Shown here: one piece after another, positions 38,537 to 48,421 of the stretch
Layout of the letters: every line of letters starts with the position of its first letter
Numbering within the stretch: the first letter of the stretch is position 1
Source of the DNA: Xanthomonas sp. Leaf131
Lineage (GTDB): Bacteria; Pseudomonadota; Gammaproteobacteria; Xanthomonadales; Xanthomonadaceae
Reading direction: 5' to 3'
Length of the DNA stretch: 64,000 bases
Assembly (NCBI RefSeq): GCF_001423495.1
Contig: NZ_LMOG01000012.1
Coordinates: forward strand, 299,884 to 363,883
Notes under the pieces: generated by a model
What the model was told of the DNA's origin: nothing
The model's database searches: none
What the model saw: the letters and a program-made list of their open reading frames with translations, nothing else
Program-made: the position numbers and the translations under genes

Positions 38537-39520
38537 TCAGCTGGTAATCGTCTGGGTCAGCGATTCCCAGGTCGGCGGCAGTGGCCAGTTCGGCGCCTGG
38601 TTGCCATCCAGCACCCGGCGCAGATCGCGCTTGTCGATCTGCGGCGCCAGCACGTGTACCAGATCCAACGCGTAATCGCGCAATACGCGGTCGCGCGGCA
38701 ACACCGCCCAGGCGATGCAATCGGCGATCGGCGCCGGCGCCGCCCAGGCGCGCAGATCCTCGTCGTTGGCGCTGACCGCCATCTCCGCCACCAGGCCAAC
38801 GCCCAGGCCGGCACGCACATAGGTCTTGATCAGATCCGCATCCAACGCGGTCAGCGCGATGCTCGGCTCCAGCCCGACCTGCGCAAACGCGCGCTGCAAC
38901 GACGAGCCCGGCCGCGTGGAGGATTCGTAACTGATCAACGGGTACTGCGACAGCGCCTGCATGTCCGGCGCAGTGCGTGCCTGATCCAGCGGATGGCCGC
39001 GCGGCACGATCACCAGCCGACGCCAGCGATACAACGGCACCGCGATGCCGGCGCTCGGCTCGCCACCGGCGGTGCTCACTACCGCAATATCGGCATCGCC
39101 CTGGCTGAGCAGATCCAGCGCCGCACTTTCGGCCGCTTGTTGCAGATGCACGCTCACCTGCGGATAGGCATGCTTGATCTGCGCCACCGCCGGCGGCAGC
39201 ACGAAGCGCGCCTGGGTGTGGGTGGTGGTCAGGGTCAGCTGGCCCTGGCTCTCGCGGCGCTGGTTGGCCGCGTAGGTGCGAATGTTGTTTGCTTCCGACA
39301 GCACAGAGCGCGCGCGCTCGATCACTTCCACGCCAGCGGGCGTCACCGCGTCCAGGCTGCGCCCCTTGCGCACGAACAACAGAAAGCCCAGTTCGTCCTC
39401 CAGCTGTTTGAGCTGCTTGGACAGGCCGGGTTGGGTCGCATGCACCCGCGCGGCAGCGAGCGTGATGTTGAGCTCGGCATCGGCGATGGCGACCAGGTAA
39501 CGAAGTTGGGTCAGCGTCAT
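38537..39520 (-). CDS. cysB: CysB-like LysR-family transcriptional regulator
   Basis: This 327-residue regulator has an N-terminal winged helix (about residues 1-60; AAARVHATQPGLSKQLKQLE) and a periplasmic-binding-like effector domain (about 90-300; LTTTHTQARFVLP, LDADLIKTYVRAGLGVGLV). The length and these blocks match CysB/Cbl, which senses O- or N-acetylserine and sulfate and activates the cys genes. It is transcribed away from cysG-cysK, in line with control of sulfur assimilation here. A different member of the CysB/Cbl group is possible. Confidence 0.88.
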   Translation of the reverse strand: MTLTQLRYLVAIADAELNITLAAARVHATQPGLSKQLKQLEDELGFLLFVRKGRSLDAVTPAGVEVIERARSVLSEANNIRTYAANQRRESQGQLTLTTTHTQARFVLPPAVAQIKHAYPQVSVHLQQAAESAALDLLSQGDADIAVVSTAGGEPSAGIAVPLYRWRRLVIVPRGHPLDQARTAPDMQALSQYPLISYESSTRPGSSLQRAFAQVGLEPSIALTALDADLIKTYVRAGLGVGLVAEMAVSANDEDLRAWAAPAPIADCIAWAVLPRDRVLRDYALDLVHVLAPQIDKRDLRRVLDGNQAPNWPLPPTWESLTQTITS

Positions 39521-39590
39521 GGGCTTATATCCAAAAAAGCGCGAGGCGCCACTAGGGACTCGACTGTAGAGGAGTTCTGCAGGCCAGCTT

Positions 39591-39605
39591 ATAACCGAAC
39601 GCTAT
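39591..39605 (+). promoter_or_regulatory. LysR-type T-N11-A site upstream of cysG
   Basis: ATAACCGAACGCTAT is an imperfect dyad with T-N11-A spacing. It lies in the 163-base gap between the divergent cysB-like gene and cysG, about 80 bases before cysG. It is a plausible CysB binding site; not proven. Confidence 0.4.
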
Positions 39606-39683
39606 TTCCAGGGTGTATGAAGTCATTTCCGACGGCTATATGCCGGCGTTACGGTCTGGCCCTGCCTTTGGGATCCTTCGTCC

Positions 39684-40889
39684 GTGCCCTCTGTGTTTCC
39701 GCTTCTCGCCGACCTGCGTGGCCGTGCCGTCCTGGTGCTCGGCGGCGGCGTCGATGCCGAGCGCGCCACAGCAGAGCTGCTGCAGGCCGGCGCGCTGCCG
39801 CTGGTGGGTGCACCGGAACTCACCGCGCAATTGCGCAGCTGGGCGCAGGCCGGGCAGTTGCGCTGGCTGGTCGGCCGCTTCGACACGGCATGGCTGGAAT
39901 TAACCGATCAACCGGTCTGGCTGACCATCGCCGCCAGCGAGGTAGCCGACCTTAACGATGCCCTGCGCACGGCGGCCAGCGCGCGCCGCCTGCTCACGCA
40001 CGATGCGACTCCAGCTGTTGCAGCAGCGACACCAGCACGTTCCCCGGCAACACGCACTATGGTCGGCACGTTGTCCCCCGGCAGCGTGACCCTGGTCGGC
40101 GCCGGGCCGGGCGATCCCGGCCTGCTCACCCGGCATGCGTTGCGCGCACTAAGACAGGCCGATGTGGTGCTTTACGATCGCCTGGTCAGCCCGCAGATCC
40201 TGCAACTGGCCCGACGCGACGCACTGCGCGTGGAAGTCGGCAAGGCCGCCCAGGGCCACAGCACCCGCCAGGAACAGATCCACGCACTGATGCACGAGCA
40301 TGCACGCGCCGGTCGCCGCGTGGTGCGGCTGAAAGGCGGCGACCCGTTCGTGTTCGGCCGCGGCGGCGAGGAGTTGGAGTTCCTGCGCGACCGCGGCATC
40401 GCTTTTCAGGTCGTGCCCGGCATCACCGCAGCAATCGCTTGCGCCGCGTACGCCGGTATTCCGCTCACCCATCGCGACCACGCGCAATCGCTGCGGCTGA
40501 TCACCGCGCACTGCAAGGATTCGCTGGACACGCTGGACTGGCAGGCACTCGGCCAGGAACGCCAGACCCTGGCCTTCTACATGGGTGTGGCGGGCCTGGA
40601 GAGCATCCAGCAACGCCTGCTGCAGGCCGGCCGTGCGTGCGCCACCCCATTCGCGCTGGTGGAAAACGGCTCGCGCCCGCAGCAACGCGTGATCACCGGC
40701 ACCCTTGCCAGCCTGTCCGCCACCGCGCAGCAGCACGCTGTGCGCCCCCCGGCCCTGCTGATCCTGGGCGAGGTCGCCGGGCTGGCTGCCAGCCTGCACT
40801 GGTTCGGCGCACCGCCGTTGACCACCCAGCCGCCCCTGCACTCACCCATCGCAACGCCCGACGCGCCCACACTCGCCCACGCAGCCTGA
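39684..40889 (+). CDS. cysG: Siroheme synthase with shortened dehydrogenase module
   Basis: This 401-residue protein makes siroheme precursors for sulfite reductase. The C-terminal uroporphyrinogen-III methyltransferase domain (about residues 134-375) is complete: [42 protein letters not shown] and GIPLTHRD. The N-terminal Rossmann part (residues 1-110; [10 protein letters not shown]) aligns with E. coli CysG up to the Asp104 region (Asp107 here). About 90 residues of the helical dehydrogenase/ferrochelatase region are then missing. The methylase is likely active; the oxidation and iron-insertion steps are doubtful. cysK begins 16 bases downstream. Confidence 0.9.
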   Translation: MPSVFPLLADLRGRAVLVLGGGVDAERATAELLQAGALPLVGAPELTAQLRSWAQAGQLRWLVGRFDTAWLELTDQPVWLTIAASEVADLNDALRTAASARRLLTHDATPAVAAATPARSPATRTMVGTLSPGSVTLVGAGPGDPGLLTRHALRALRQADVVLYDRLVSPQILQLARRDALRVEVGKAAQGHSTRQEQIHALMHEHARAGRRVVRLKGGDPFVFGRGGEELEFLRDRGIAFQVVPGITAAIACAAYAGIPLTHRDHAQSLRLITAHCKDSLDTLDWQALGQERQTLAFYMGVAGLESIQQRLLQAGRACATPFALVENGSRPQQRVITGTLASLSATAQQHAVRPPALLILGEVAGLAASLHWFGAPPLTTQPPLHSPIATPDAPTLAHAA

Positions 40890-40905
40890 TTCCGACGGAG
40901 ACCCC

Positions 40906-41865
40906 ATGGCCCTGTACGACAACATCCTCGACACCATCGGCCGTACCCCGGTGGTCAAACTCCATCGCCTCGCACCCGAGCACGTCACCCTGTACGTCAA
41001 GGTGGAGGCGTTCAATCCGGGTGGCTCGGTCAAGGACCGCCTGGCACTGGCGATCGTTCTGGACGCCGAACAGCGCGGTCTGCTCAAGCCCGGCGACACC
41101 ATTGTCGAAGCCACCTCCGGCAACACCGGCGTGGCGCTGGCGATGGTCGCCGCCGCGCGCGGCTACAAGTTCGTCGCCACCATGGTGGAAACCTTCTCCA
41201 TCGAGCGCCGTAAGCTGATGCGCGCTTATGGCGCCAAAGTCATCCTGACCCCGGCGGCCGAGCGCGGCAGCGGCATGGTGCGCAAGGCCAAGGAGCTGGC
41301 CGAGCAGCACGGCTGGTTCCTGGCCAGCCAGTTCGCCAACCCGGCCAATCCGGCCTATCACCGCAACACCACCGCCGCCGAAATCCTGCGCGACTTCGCC
41401 GGCCACCGGCTCGACCATTTCGTCACCGGCTGGGGCACCGGCGGCACGCTCACCGGCGTGGGCGAAGTGTTGCGCGTGGCGCGCCCGGAGGTGCGCATCA
41501 CCGCCACCGAACCAGCCGGCGCCGCCCTGTTGCAGGGCCAGGACTGGAAGCCGCACAAGATCCAGGGCTGGACCCCGGACTTCGTGCCCGAGGTACTCAA
41601 CCGCGATGTCGCGCATGAAGTCCTGAGCGTGGAAGACACCGATGGGATCACTGTGGCCCGCCGCCTGGCCGCCGAAGAGGGCATCTTCACCGGCATCTCC
41701 GGCGGTGCCACCGTCGCTACTGCATTGCGCGTGGCCGAAAGCGCGGTGCCCGGCGCCGTCATCCTGGCAATGCTGCCCGATACCGGCGAGCGTTACTTTT
41801 CCACCCCGCTGTTTGCCGACATCAACGAAGGCTCCGACGACGACTGGTTGGCTGGTCTGCCCTGA
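40906..41865 (+). CDS. cysK: Cysteine synthase A (O-acetylserine sulfhydrylase)
   Basis: This 319-residue PLP enzyme makes cysteine from O-acetylserine and sulfide, the last step of the pathway carried in this window. Lys43 in GGSVKDR is the cofactor lysine, TSGNTG binds the substrate carboxylate, and GTGGTLTGVG binds the cofactor phosphate. It is coupled to cysG with a 16-base gap and a GGAG site, and is followed by a clear terminator. Confidence 0.95.
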   Translation: MALYDNILDTIGRTPVVKLHRLAPEHVTLYVKVEAFNPGGSVKDRLALAIVLDAEQRGLLKPGDTIVEATSGNTGVALAMVAAARGYKFVATMVETFSIERRKLMRAYGAKVILTPAAERGSGMVRKAKELAEQHGWFLASQFANPANPAYHRNTTAAEILRDFAGHRLDHFVTGWGTGGTLTGVGEVLRVARPEVRITATEPAGAALLQGQDWKPHKIQGWTPDFVPEVLNRDVAHEVLSVEDTDGITVARRLAAEEGIFTGISGGATVATALRVAESAVPGAVILAMLPDTGERYFSTPLFADINEGSDDDWLAGLP

Positions 41866-41890
41866 TCGTTCGCGTTGTGCGTTTGCATGC

Positions 41891-41917
41891 AAGGCCGCGC
41901 CCACCGCGCGGCCTTTT
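41891..41917 (+). terminator. Terminator of cysG-cysK
   Basis: AAGGCCGCGC pairs with GCGCGGCCTT around a CCACC loop, followed by a T run. It lies 26 bases after the cysK stop. Confidence 0.85.
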
Positions 41918-42107
41918 GCTTGTCGTCGATCCAGTCATCGCGCTTGCCTTCTTCGGCATGCAATCGCGTGGTGCCGCAGAGATGTCGAACATCGCCGGGC
42001 CTTCTGTAAATCGGCCTGTGCGCAGCAGCTCGCACTACCGCCCCTGCGCCCTCCCATCCATGTCAAGGAAACGTTAGGATGGCGGCCGTGATGCAGGGAG
42101 AACCAGT

Positions 42108-42614
42108 GTGAGCAACCGGCCGTATGGACACAGCGATACCCGCGCTTCGCGGGCGCCATGGCTGGTCAAGATCACCTCGCCTGCGCACTTTGCGCTGGCA
42201 CTGGGCCTGGGTGCCTGGCTGCAAAGCGCATTGAAGCTGCCATTGCCTGCGCCAACGCCGTTGGCGTGGATCGAACTGTCCGGCGGCGTGATCGCCAGTC
42301 TCGGGCTGGCGCTGGCAGTGAGCTGCTTCATCCTGTTCGCGCGTCGGCGCACCACCATCATGCCCAGCGGCCATCCGTCGCGACTGGTGCTCGACGGCCC
42401 GTATCGCTTCACCCGCAACCCGATGTATCTGGCGCTGGTGCTGAGCTATGTCGGCCTGTGTCTTCAGCTTGGCCTGCTGTGGGCGGTCGCGTTGTTGCCG
42501 CTGCCATGGCTCGCCCTGCAGCTGTACGTCATCCCATTCGAAGAAGCGCGTCTGCGCAGCGAATTCGGTCGCCATTACAGCGCCTATTGCGCGCGCGTGC
42601 GGCGCTGGTTGTAG
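42108..42614 (+). CDS. Isoprenylcysteine carboxyl methyltransferase (ICMT)-like membrane protein
   Basis: This 168-residue protein has about four hydrophobic helices. It carries the ICMT/PEMT signature: GPYRFTRNPMYLALVL, then PFEEARLRSEFGRHYSAY near the C-terminus. Such proteins are SAM-dependent methylases of small lipophilic or membrane substrates; the bacterial substrate is unknown. It stands alone between cysK and the macro-domain gene. Confidence 0.8.
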   Translation: MSNRPYGHSDTRASRAPWLVKITSPAHFALALGLGAWLQSALKLPLPAPTPLAWIELSGGVIASLGLALAVSCFILFARRRTTIMPSGHPSRLVLDGPYRFTRNPMYLALVLSYVGLCLQLGLLWAVALLPLPWLALQLYVIPFEEARLRSEFGRHYSAYCARVRRWL

Positions 42615-42812
42615 TCATCGATTGTCAGTGACATCGCTGCGTTGCGATTGAGCAGATCGATCGCATCGGTGCTCTCGCGGGATCCTTGGACCACGCCCGT
42701 TACAGCTGTTCCCGGCAATCGCAGCTGGTGAGATGAATGGGCGATAGCGTGCCCATTCCGCAACGCGCGCCCCATCACGCGTTCCTCATGCAAATCCCAT
42801 AATTATCGCGCT

Positions 42813-43352
42813 ATGAAGATCGAAGTCTGGCAAGGCGACATCACCCAACTCGACGTTGACGTCATCGTCAACGCCGCCAACGAATCGTTGCTTGGCGGTG
42901 GCGGCGTGGATGGTGCCATCCACCGTGCAGCCGGCCCGCGCTTGCTGGAAGCCTGCGAAGCACTGCCGCAGGTACGTCCAGGCGTGCGCTGCCCGACCGG
43001 CGAAATCCGCATTACCGACGGTTTCGATCTCAAGGCGCGTCACGTCTTCCACACCGTCGGCCCGGTCTGGCGCGATGGCAAACACAACGAGCCCGAACAA
43101 CTCGCCAACTGCTATTGGCAGTCGTTGAAACTGGCCGAGCAGATGTTGCTGCATTCGATCGCGTTTCCGGCGATCAGCTGCGGCATTTACGGCTATCCGC
43201 TGTACCAGGCCGCACGCATCGCAGTGACTGAAACGCGCGATTGGCAGCGCTCGCACAAGGTGCCCAAGCACATCGTGCTGGTGGCCTATAACGAGGCGAC
43301 ATTCAAGGCGTATCAGCAGGCATTGGCTGCGCAGGAAACTGCTGCTGCTTAA
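42813..43352 (+). CDS. Macro-domain protein, O-acetyl-ADP-ribose deacetylase type
   Basis: This 179-residue single-domain protein resembles E. coli YmdB/MacroD. The ADP-ribose site [20 protein letters not shown] and the loop [13 protein letters not shown] are intact. It probably removes acetyl or ADP-ribosyl groups from ADP-ribose derivatives. It is monocistronic and ends in a hairpin at 43395-43416. No toxin or ADP-ribosyltransferase gene lies nearby. Confidence 0.92.
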   Translation: MKIEVWQGDITQLDVDVIVNAANESLLGGGGVDGAIHRAAGPRLLEACEALPQVRPGVRCPTGEIRITDGFDLKARHVFHTVGPVWRDGKHNEPEQLANCYWQSLKLAEQMLLHSIAFPAISCGIYGYPLYQAARIAVTETRDWQRSHKVPKHIVLVAYNEATFKAYQQALAAQETAAA

Positions 43353-43394
43353 AGCGTGACGCATCTGAAGCACGCGATGCACAAGATGAAAATG

Positions 43395-43416
43395 ACGAGC
43401 GCCGCAAGGCGCTCGT
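43395..43416 (+). terminator. Hairpin after the macro-domain gene
   Basis: ACGAGCGCC pairs with GGCGCTCGT across a GCAA tetraloop, 43 bases after the stop codon. Only a short T-rich tail (TGCGTTTG) follows. Confidence 0.55.
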
Positions 43417-43477
43417 TGCGTTTGTGGATCTGTGCAACCAGATACGACTAAGCAGACGTTGCTCGATCGACGCAAAC

Positions 43478-43508
43478 AAAAACGCCGGCATTGCTGCCGG
43501 CGTTTTTT
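43478..43508. terminator. Bidirectional terminator, macro-domain gene / aldolase
   Basis: AACGCCGGC and GCCGGCGTT form a 9-bp stem. It has a T run on the plus side and an A run on the other, so it can end transcription in both directions between these convergent genes. Confidence 0.85.
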
Positions 43509-43547
43509 ATGACGATTGATCCGGCCTTGAAGCGGCCAATGAACCGA

Positions 43548-44552
43548 TCAGCCCTTCCACTTGCCCAGCGCGGCCAGACCGTTTTCCTTGGCGCGCTCAT
43601 AGATGATCTGCTGCGCCTTGGCGAAGTTGCCGGTCATGTCCTTGGCCCACAGCTTCAGTGCGGCCTGCTGCATCGCGCGGCCGTAGGAGAAGCTCAGCGG
43701 CCACGGCAGATTGCCGAGCTGGTGCATCTCGTTGAGGTGCGCGGTGGACTGCTCGTCGCTCTGCCCGCCGGACAGGAACACGATGCCCGGCAGGATCGCC
43801 GGCACGGTCGACTTCAGGCACATCACGGTGGACTCGGCCACTTCTTCCACGCCGGCCTGCTCTTCGCAGCCCTTGCCGGAGATGACCATCGAGGCCTTCA
43901 GGATGGTGCCTTCGAGCACGACATTCTGTTCGTACATGGCGCCAAACAGCGAACGCAGCGTGGCTTCGGTCACTTCGTAGCAGGTCTCGATGTCGTGGTT
44001 GCCGTCCATGATCACTTCCGGCTCGACCATCGGCACCAGGCCCTGCTCCTGGCACAGCGCAGCGTAACGCGCCAGCGCATGCGAGTTGGCTTCGATGCAG
44101 GTGCCGGACGGGATGTCTTCGCCGATGTTGATGACCGCACGCCATTTGGCGAAGCGCGCGCCCAGCGTGTAGTACTCCTCAAGGCGTGCACGCAGACCGT
44201 CCAGGCCTTCGGTGACCAGCTCGCCCGGCATGCCGGCCAGCGGCTGCGCGCCCTTGTCGACCTTGATGCCCGGAATGATGCCGTGTTCGGCCATGTACTT
44301 GGCGAACGGCACGCCGTCCTTGGTCTTCTGACGGATGGTTTCGTCGAACAGGATCGCGCCGGAGATGTAATCGCTCAGCTTGGGCGTGGTCAGCAGCAGT
44401 TCGCGATACGCGCGACGGTTTTCTTCGATGTTCTCGATGCCGACGCTGGCAAAACGCTTGGCGATCGTGCTGGTCGATTCGTCGATGGCGATGATGCCCT
44501 TGCCCGGGGCGACCATGGCCTGGGCGGTTTCGGCAAGCTGTTCGATGCTCAT
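43548..44552 (-). CDS. Fructose-bisphosphate aldolase, class I
   Basis: This 334-residue Schiff-base aldolase interconverts fructose-1,6-bisphosphate and two triose phosphates. The N-terminus GKGIIAIDESTSTIAKRF and the lysine motif EGTILKASM (Lys219) are those of the animal/plant-type class I enzyme, not the zinc class II enzyme common in bacteria. It is the last gene of the minus-strand glycolytic block but has its own promoter region (44553-44650). Confidence 0.94.
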   Translation of the reverse strand: MSIEQLAETAQAMVAPGKGIIAIDESTSTIAKRFASVGIENIEENRRAYRELLLTTPKLSDYISGAILFDETIRQKTKDGVPFAKYMAEHGIIPGIKVDKGAQPLAGMPGELVTEGLDGLRARLEEYYTLGARFAKWRAVINIGEDIPSGTCIEANSHALARYAALCQEQGLVPMVEPEVIMDGNHDIETCYEVTEATLRSLFGAMYEQNVVLEGTILKASMVISGKGCEEQAGVEEVAESTVMCLKSTVPAILPGIVFLSGGQSDEQSTAHLNEMHQLGNLPWPLSFSYGRAMQQAALKLWAKDMTGNFAKAQQIIYERAKENGLAALGKWKG

Positions 44553-44603
44553 GTAGTTCCTGTGGCAGCTGCGGGGGAGAACGAAAGTATAGCGACGAAA
44601 GTC

Positions 44604-44630
44604 GCAGACATTCCTTCACGGAATGTCTGC
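44604..44630. promoter_or_regulatory. Perfect 11-bp inverted repeat at the aldolase promoter
   Basis: GCAGACATTCC and GGAATGTCTGC flank a 5-base centre, 52 to 78 bases before the aldolase ATG. It overlaps the predicted -35 position for the TATACT -10 element at 44586-44591 (minus strand). It could be an operator or a strong RNA hairpin. Confidence 0.5.
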
Positions 44631-44804
44631 AACCGATTACACGTGTCCTGCATGACAGGATGTGTGGCGCGGCGCGCATCGTGATGTGCACGCAGGCGAT
44701 GCGTGTTGCCGCTGTCATCGCTTGCGCGACAGCAGGCAAGACAACCATGACGTCTTGCATGTGCAACCCATCAGCAATGGACGCCAGCCAAAAATCCCAC
44801 ACAG

Positions 44805-44881
44805 CACAACGGCGACCCGCAGGCCGCCGTTGTGTGTGTACTTGCGATCGCATCACAGCGCGCGTCCGCAAACGCGCGCTG
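44805..44881 (-). terminator. Tandem hairpins after pyk
   Basis: Two stems lie past the pyk stop: CAGCGCGCG with its complement (44856-44881) and CACAACGGCG with its complement (44805-44834). On the minus strand the latter is followed, after a short gap, by ATTTTTGG. The second is the more likely terminator. Confidence 0.55.
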
Positions 44882-44901
44882 TCATCACGACACTGGCGTG
44901 A

Positions 44902-46368
44902 CTACAGCTCGCCCAAGCCGCTGGCGCGGCCGTCCTCGCCCACTTCCAGCAGACGCAGCGTGTTGGTGGCGCCGTGGGTTTCCATATGCTCGCCGCTGGT
45001 GAACACCACGCGGTCGCCAGGTCCCATGCGCTCGTTCTCCACCAGCAGACGGATCGCCGCGCGTGCGGCTTCGCGCGGAGTGAGGCCGCGGCTGTCGAAG
45101 CTGATCGGGAACACGCCGCGCATCATCGCCATGTGGCGACGCGCGCCATCGTGACGGGTGAACGCGTAGATCGGCATGTTGGAGCGGAAGCGCGACAGGT
45201 AACGCGGCGTGCCGCCGGACTCGGTCAGCGCGACCACACCGGCCAGACCGATGTGCTCGGACAGGAACATGGTCGCCATCGCAATCGCCTGGTCGGCGCG
45301 CTGCAGATTGCGTTGCGCCGCTTCGAAGTCGGTGTCGAATTCGAACTGGCGCTCGGCACCCAGACAGATGCGCGCCATCGCTTCCACCGCACGCACCGGG
45401 TAGGCGCCGGCTGCGGTTTCGGCCGAGAGCATCACCGCATCGGTGCCGTCGATGACCGCATTGGCCACGTCCAGCACTTCGGCGCGGGTCGGGATCGGGC
45501 TTTCCACCATCGACTGCAGCATCTGCGTGGCGGTGATCACCACTTTGTTCTGCGCCAGCGATTCGCGGATGATCTTCTTCTGCAGGCCCGGCAATTCGGC
45601 ATCGCCGATTTCCACGCCCAGATCGCCGCGCGCCACCATCACCACATCGGAGGCCTCGACGATCTCGACCAGGTTCTCGATCGCTTCGGTGCGCTCGATC
45701 TTGGACACCAGCGCGGCATCGCAGCCGTGCTGACGCGCGATGCGCCGTGCATCGTTCATGTCTTCGGCGTTGCGGCAGAACGACACCGCGATGAAGTCCA
45801 CACCGATCTTGGCGACGATGCCGATCAGCTCCTTGTCGCGCTCGGTCAGCGCGCCCAGCGACAGGCCGCCGCCCTGCTTGTTCAGGCCCTTGCGGTCGGA
45901 CAGCACGCCATCGTTGAGCACGGTGGTGACGATGCGCTGACCCTGTACCTCGGTCACCTGCAGCTGCACCAAGCCATCGTCGAGCAGCAGCACATCGCCG
46001 GCGGCCACGTCCTGCGGCAGGCCCAGGTAGCTGACGCCGACCTGATTCTGGTCGCCCGCAGGTGCATTGGGGTCGGCCACCAGGTCGAAGCGTGCGCCCG
46101 TGGTCAGCTTGATCTTGCCTTCGGCAAAGCGCTCGACGCGGATCTTCGGGCCGGGCAGGTCGGCCAGGATGCCGACCTCGGCACCGACACGCACCGCAGC
46201 GGCACGCACTTCGGCGGCACGCTTGGCCTGGCCGGACGGGTCGCCATGGCTGAAATTGAGGCGCACCACGTTGACGCCCGCCTTGAACAAGGCGTCCAGC
46301 ACACCGGGCGGATCCGTGGCCGGTCCGAGCGTTGCGAGGATCTTGGTGCGGCGTTGACGTTCTTTCAT
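44902..46368 (-). CDS. pykA: Pyruvate kinase
   Basis: This 488-residue enzyme converts phosphoenolpyruvate and ADP to pyruvate and ATP. Family blocks: TKILATLGPAT, NVVRLNFSHGD, FIAVSFCRNAEDM, ARGDLGVEIG and ATQMLQSMVESPIPTRAEV. The start at 46368 has GGGAGG upstream; a longer frame adds 30 non-conserved residues. It is separated by about 200 bases from the HAD gene upstream. Confidence 0.95.
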   Translation of the reverse strand: MKERQRRTKILATLGPATDPPGVLDALFKAGVNVVRLNFSHGDPSGQAKRAAEVRAAAVRVGAEVGILADLPGPKIRVERFAEGKIKLTTGARFDLVADPNAPAGDQNQVGVSYLGLPQDVAAGDVLLLDDGLVQLQVTEVQGQRIVTTVLNDGVLSDRKGLNKQGGGLSLGALTERDKELIGIVAKIGVDFIAVSFCRNAEDMNDARRIARQHGCDAALVSKIERTEAIENLVEIVEASDVVMVARGDLGVEIGDAELPGLQKKIIRESLAQNKVVITATQMLQSMVESPIPTRAEVLDVANAVIDGTDAVMLSAETAAGAYPVRAVEAMARICLGAERQFEFDTDFEAAQRNLQRADQAIAMATMFLSEHIGLAGVVALTESGGTPRYLSRFRSNMPIYAFTRHDGARRHMAMMRGVFPISFDSRGLTPREAARAAIRLLVENERMGPGDRVVFTSGEHMETHGATNTLRLLEVGEDGRASGLGEL

Positions 46369-46576
46369 GATGGCCTCCCTGTAAAAGCCGCGAAACTTAA
46401 CACACGCGTCACGCACCGAGGATGGCATTGCGGCATAGCCACCCTCGCATTCCGGCATGTCCTGAAGACAGTGCGGGACAGTACGTACGCTTTCCGCACG
46501 ACGCCAAGGCGTGGCGGGCTGAAACTGTGGGGTGCCACCCTACCGCAGTGGCGGTAAAGAACGGACGATCTACGCA

Positions 46577-47230
46577 TCACTGTTCGGTGTCGATCAAGGC
46601 GCGCAACTCGGCCGGGGCGCGCGCGATCGCACCTGCCCGTGCAGCGCGCAGTTCGGCTTCGTCGCCGAAACCCCACAACACGCCGATGCTGTGGATGCCA
46701 TGGTGATTGGCGCCATCGATATCCATGCGGCGGTCGCCGATCATCACGCAGCCGGTTTTTTCGATCTGCAAACGGCGCAATGCTTCGGCGATGAGGTCCG
46801 GCTTGAAGCGGCGCTCGCCGTCTTCGCTGGCACCGATCACGTCTTCAAAGCAGGCACCGAAGGGCAGATGCTCGACGATGCGGCGCGCGTAGCGCTCGTT
46901 CTTCGAGGTGACCACCGCCAGCCGATGGCCGGCGCGATGCAGGCCGGTGATGACGTTACCGATGTCGTCGAACACGCTGAGCTCGGTCCAGCCGACCGCG
47001 TCGTAGCGTGCGCGATACGACGCCAGCGCGCGCTGCACCAGCTCCGGAGCATCGGGAAAACACTCCGTAAAGCTGTCGCGCAGCGGCGGGCCGATCCACG
47101 CACGCAGGGTCTGCGGCGATGGACGCGGCTGGCCCACCTCGTCGAAGGCATGCACGATGCTGGCGACGATGCCCGGCTCCGAATCGACCAGGGTGCCGTC
47201 CAGATCGAAGAACAGCGTGGCTGCACTCAC
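46577..47230 (-). CDS. HAD-family hydrolase, phosphoglycolate phosphatase-like
   Basis: This 217-residue phosphatase has the nucleophile motif [13 protein letters not shown] (Asp9, Asp11), VVTSKN as motif II and [12 protein letters not shown] as motif IV, with a helical cap between. Such enzymes clear 2-phosphoglycolate or other small phosphate esters. The gene overlaps pgk by 4 bases (ATGA) and would be co-translated with it, hinting at a metabolite-repair role beside glycolysis (inference). Confidence 0.88.
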   Translation of the reverse strand: MSAATLFFDLDGTLVDSEPGIVASIVHAFDEVGQPRPSPQTLRAWIGPPLRDSFTECFPDAPELVQRALASYRARYDAVGWTELSVFDDIGNVITGLHRAGHRLAVVTSKNERYARRIVEHLPFGACFEDVIGASEDGERRFKPDLIAEALRRLQIEKTGCVMIGDRRMDIDGANHHGIHSIGVLWGFGDEAELRAARAGAIARAPAELRALIDTEQ

Positions 47231-48402
47231 TTACCGCGCGCCTCGAGTGCGGCCACCGCCGGCAGGGTCTTTCCTTCCAGAAATTCCAGGAACGCGCCGC
47301 CGCCAGTGGAGATGTAAGTGACGTCCTTGGCGATGTCGTACTTGTCCACGGCCGCCAAGGTGTCGCCACCGCCGGCAATCGAAAACGCCTTGGAGCTGGC
47401 GATCGCACGCGCCAGGGTTTCGGTGCCATGGCTGAAGGGCTCGAACTCGAACACGCCGACCGGCCCGTTCCACACCACGGTGCCGGCGCTGGCGATCAGC
47501 TCGGCATAGCGCGCAGCGGTCTGCGGGCCGATATCCAGAATCAGATCGTCGGCCTCGACCGCATCGAGCGACTTCACCGTCGCTTCGGCATCGGGCAGGA
47601 ACTGCTTGGCGACGACCACATCGGTGGGCAACGGAATCTCCGCGCCGCGGGTCTTGGCATCGGCCACGATCTGGTTGGCGGTAGGAATCAGGTCCGGCTC
47701 GTTCAAGGACTTGCCCACGTCATGCCCGGCCGCCGCGATAAAGGTGTTGGCGATGCCGCCGCCGACGATCAGCTGATCGACCTTGTTGACCAGGTTGGAC
47801 AGCAGCTCCAGCTTGGTGGAGACCTTGCTGCCGGCCACGATCGCCAGCAGCGGCTTGGCCGGGTTGTCCAGCGCCTTGGCCAGCGCGTCCAGTTCGGCCA
47901 TCAGCAGCGGGCCGCCTGCAGCCACCGGCGCAAAGCGGATCACGCCATGCGTGGAGGCCTGCGCGCGATGCGCGGTGCCGAAGGCATCCATGACGAACAC
48001 ATCGCACAGCGCGGCGTACTTGCGCGACAGCGTCTCGTCGTCCTTGCCCTCGCCGACATTCATGCGGCAGTTTTCCAGCAGCACCACCTGGCCCGGCGCC
48101 ACCTCCACGCCGTCGACCCAGTCGCGTACCAGCGGCACGTCCACGCCCAGCAGCGCAGTCAGGCGTGCGGCAACCGGCGCCAGCGAATCCTCTTCGGTCC
48201 AAGTGCCTTCCTTGGGGCGGCCCAGGTGCGAAGTCACCATCACTGCCGCGCCCTTTTCCAGCGCCAGCTTGATGGTGGGCACCGAGGCGGTGATGCGCTG
48301 CTCGGAGGTGATCTGGCCGTTGTCGATCGGCACGTTGAGATCCTGGCGGATCAGCACGCGCTTGCCGGAGAGATCGAGGTCGGTCATGCGGACAATGGAC
48401 AT
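47227..48402 (-). CDS. pgk: Phosphoglycerate kinase
   Basis: This 391-residue enzyme makes ATP from 1,3-bisphosphoglycerate. Recognisable blocks: [41 protein letters not shown] (Cys variant of the usual R-F motif) and [19 protein letters not shown]. It lies between DUF3999 and the HAD gene on the minus strand, and a dispersed-repeat arm sits just upstream. Confidence 0.95.
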   Translation of the reverse strand: MSIVRMTDLDLSGKRVLIRQDLNVPIDNGQITSEQRITASVPTIKLALEKGAAVMVTSHLGRPKEGTWTEEDSLAPVAARLTALLGVDVPLVRDWVDGVEVAPGQVVLLENCRMNVGEGKDDETLSRKYAALCDVFVMDAFGTAHRAQASTHGVIRFAPVAAGGPLLMAELDALAKALDNPAKPLLAIVAGSKVSTKLELLSNLVNKVDQLIVGGGIANTFIAAAGHDVGKSLNEPDLIPTANQIVADAKTRGAEIPLPTDVVVAKQFLPDAEATVKSLDAVEADDLILDIGPQTAARYAELIASAGTVVWNGPVGVFEFEPFSHGTETLARAIASSKAFSIAGGGDTLAAVDKYDIAKDVTYISTGGGAFLEFLEGKTLPAVAALEARGK

Positions 48403-48421
48403 GGGGTCAGCTCGCTAGGTC

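Larger units (their letters stand above)
44553..44901. other. Intergenic region, aldolase promoter and pyk terminators
   Basis: About 350 bases with no gene. On the minus strand it holds pyk termination hairpins (44805-44881) and a promoter-like TATACT at 44586-44591. The perfect inverted repeat at 44604-44630 would overlap that promoter's -35 region. Confidence 0.55.

Noticed and set aside
44634-44646. CGATTACACGTGT near the aldolase promoter, shared with the BlaI operator region
   Set aside because: Only one half of the dyad is complete, and no functional reason links a BlaI-type repressor to aldolase; probably chance.
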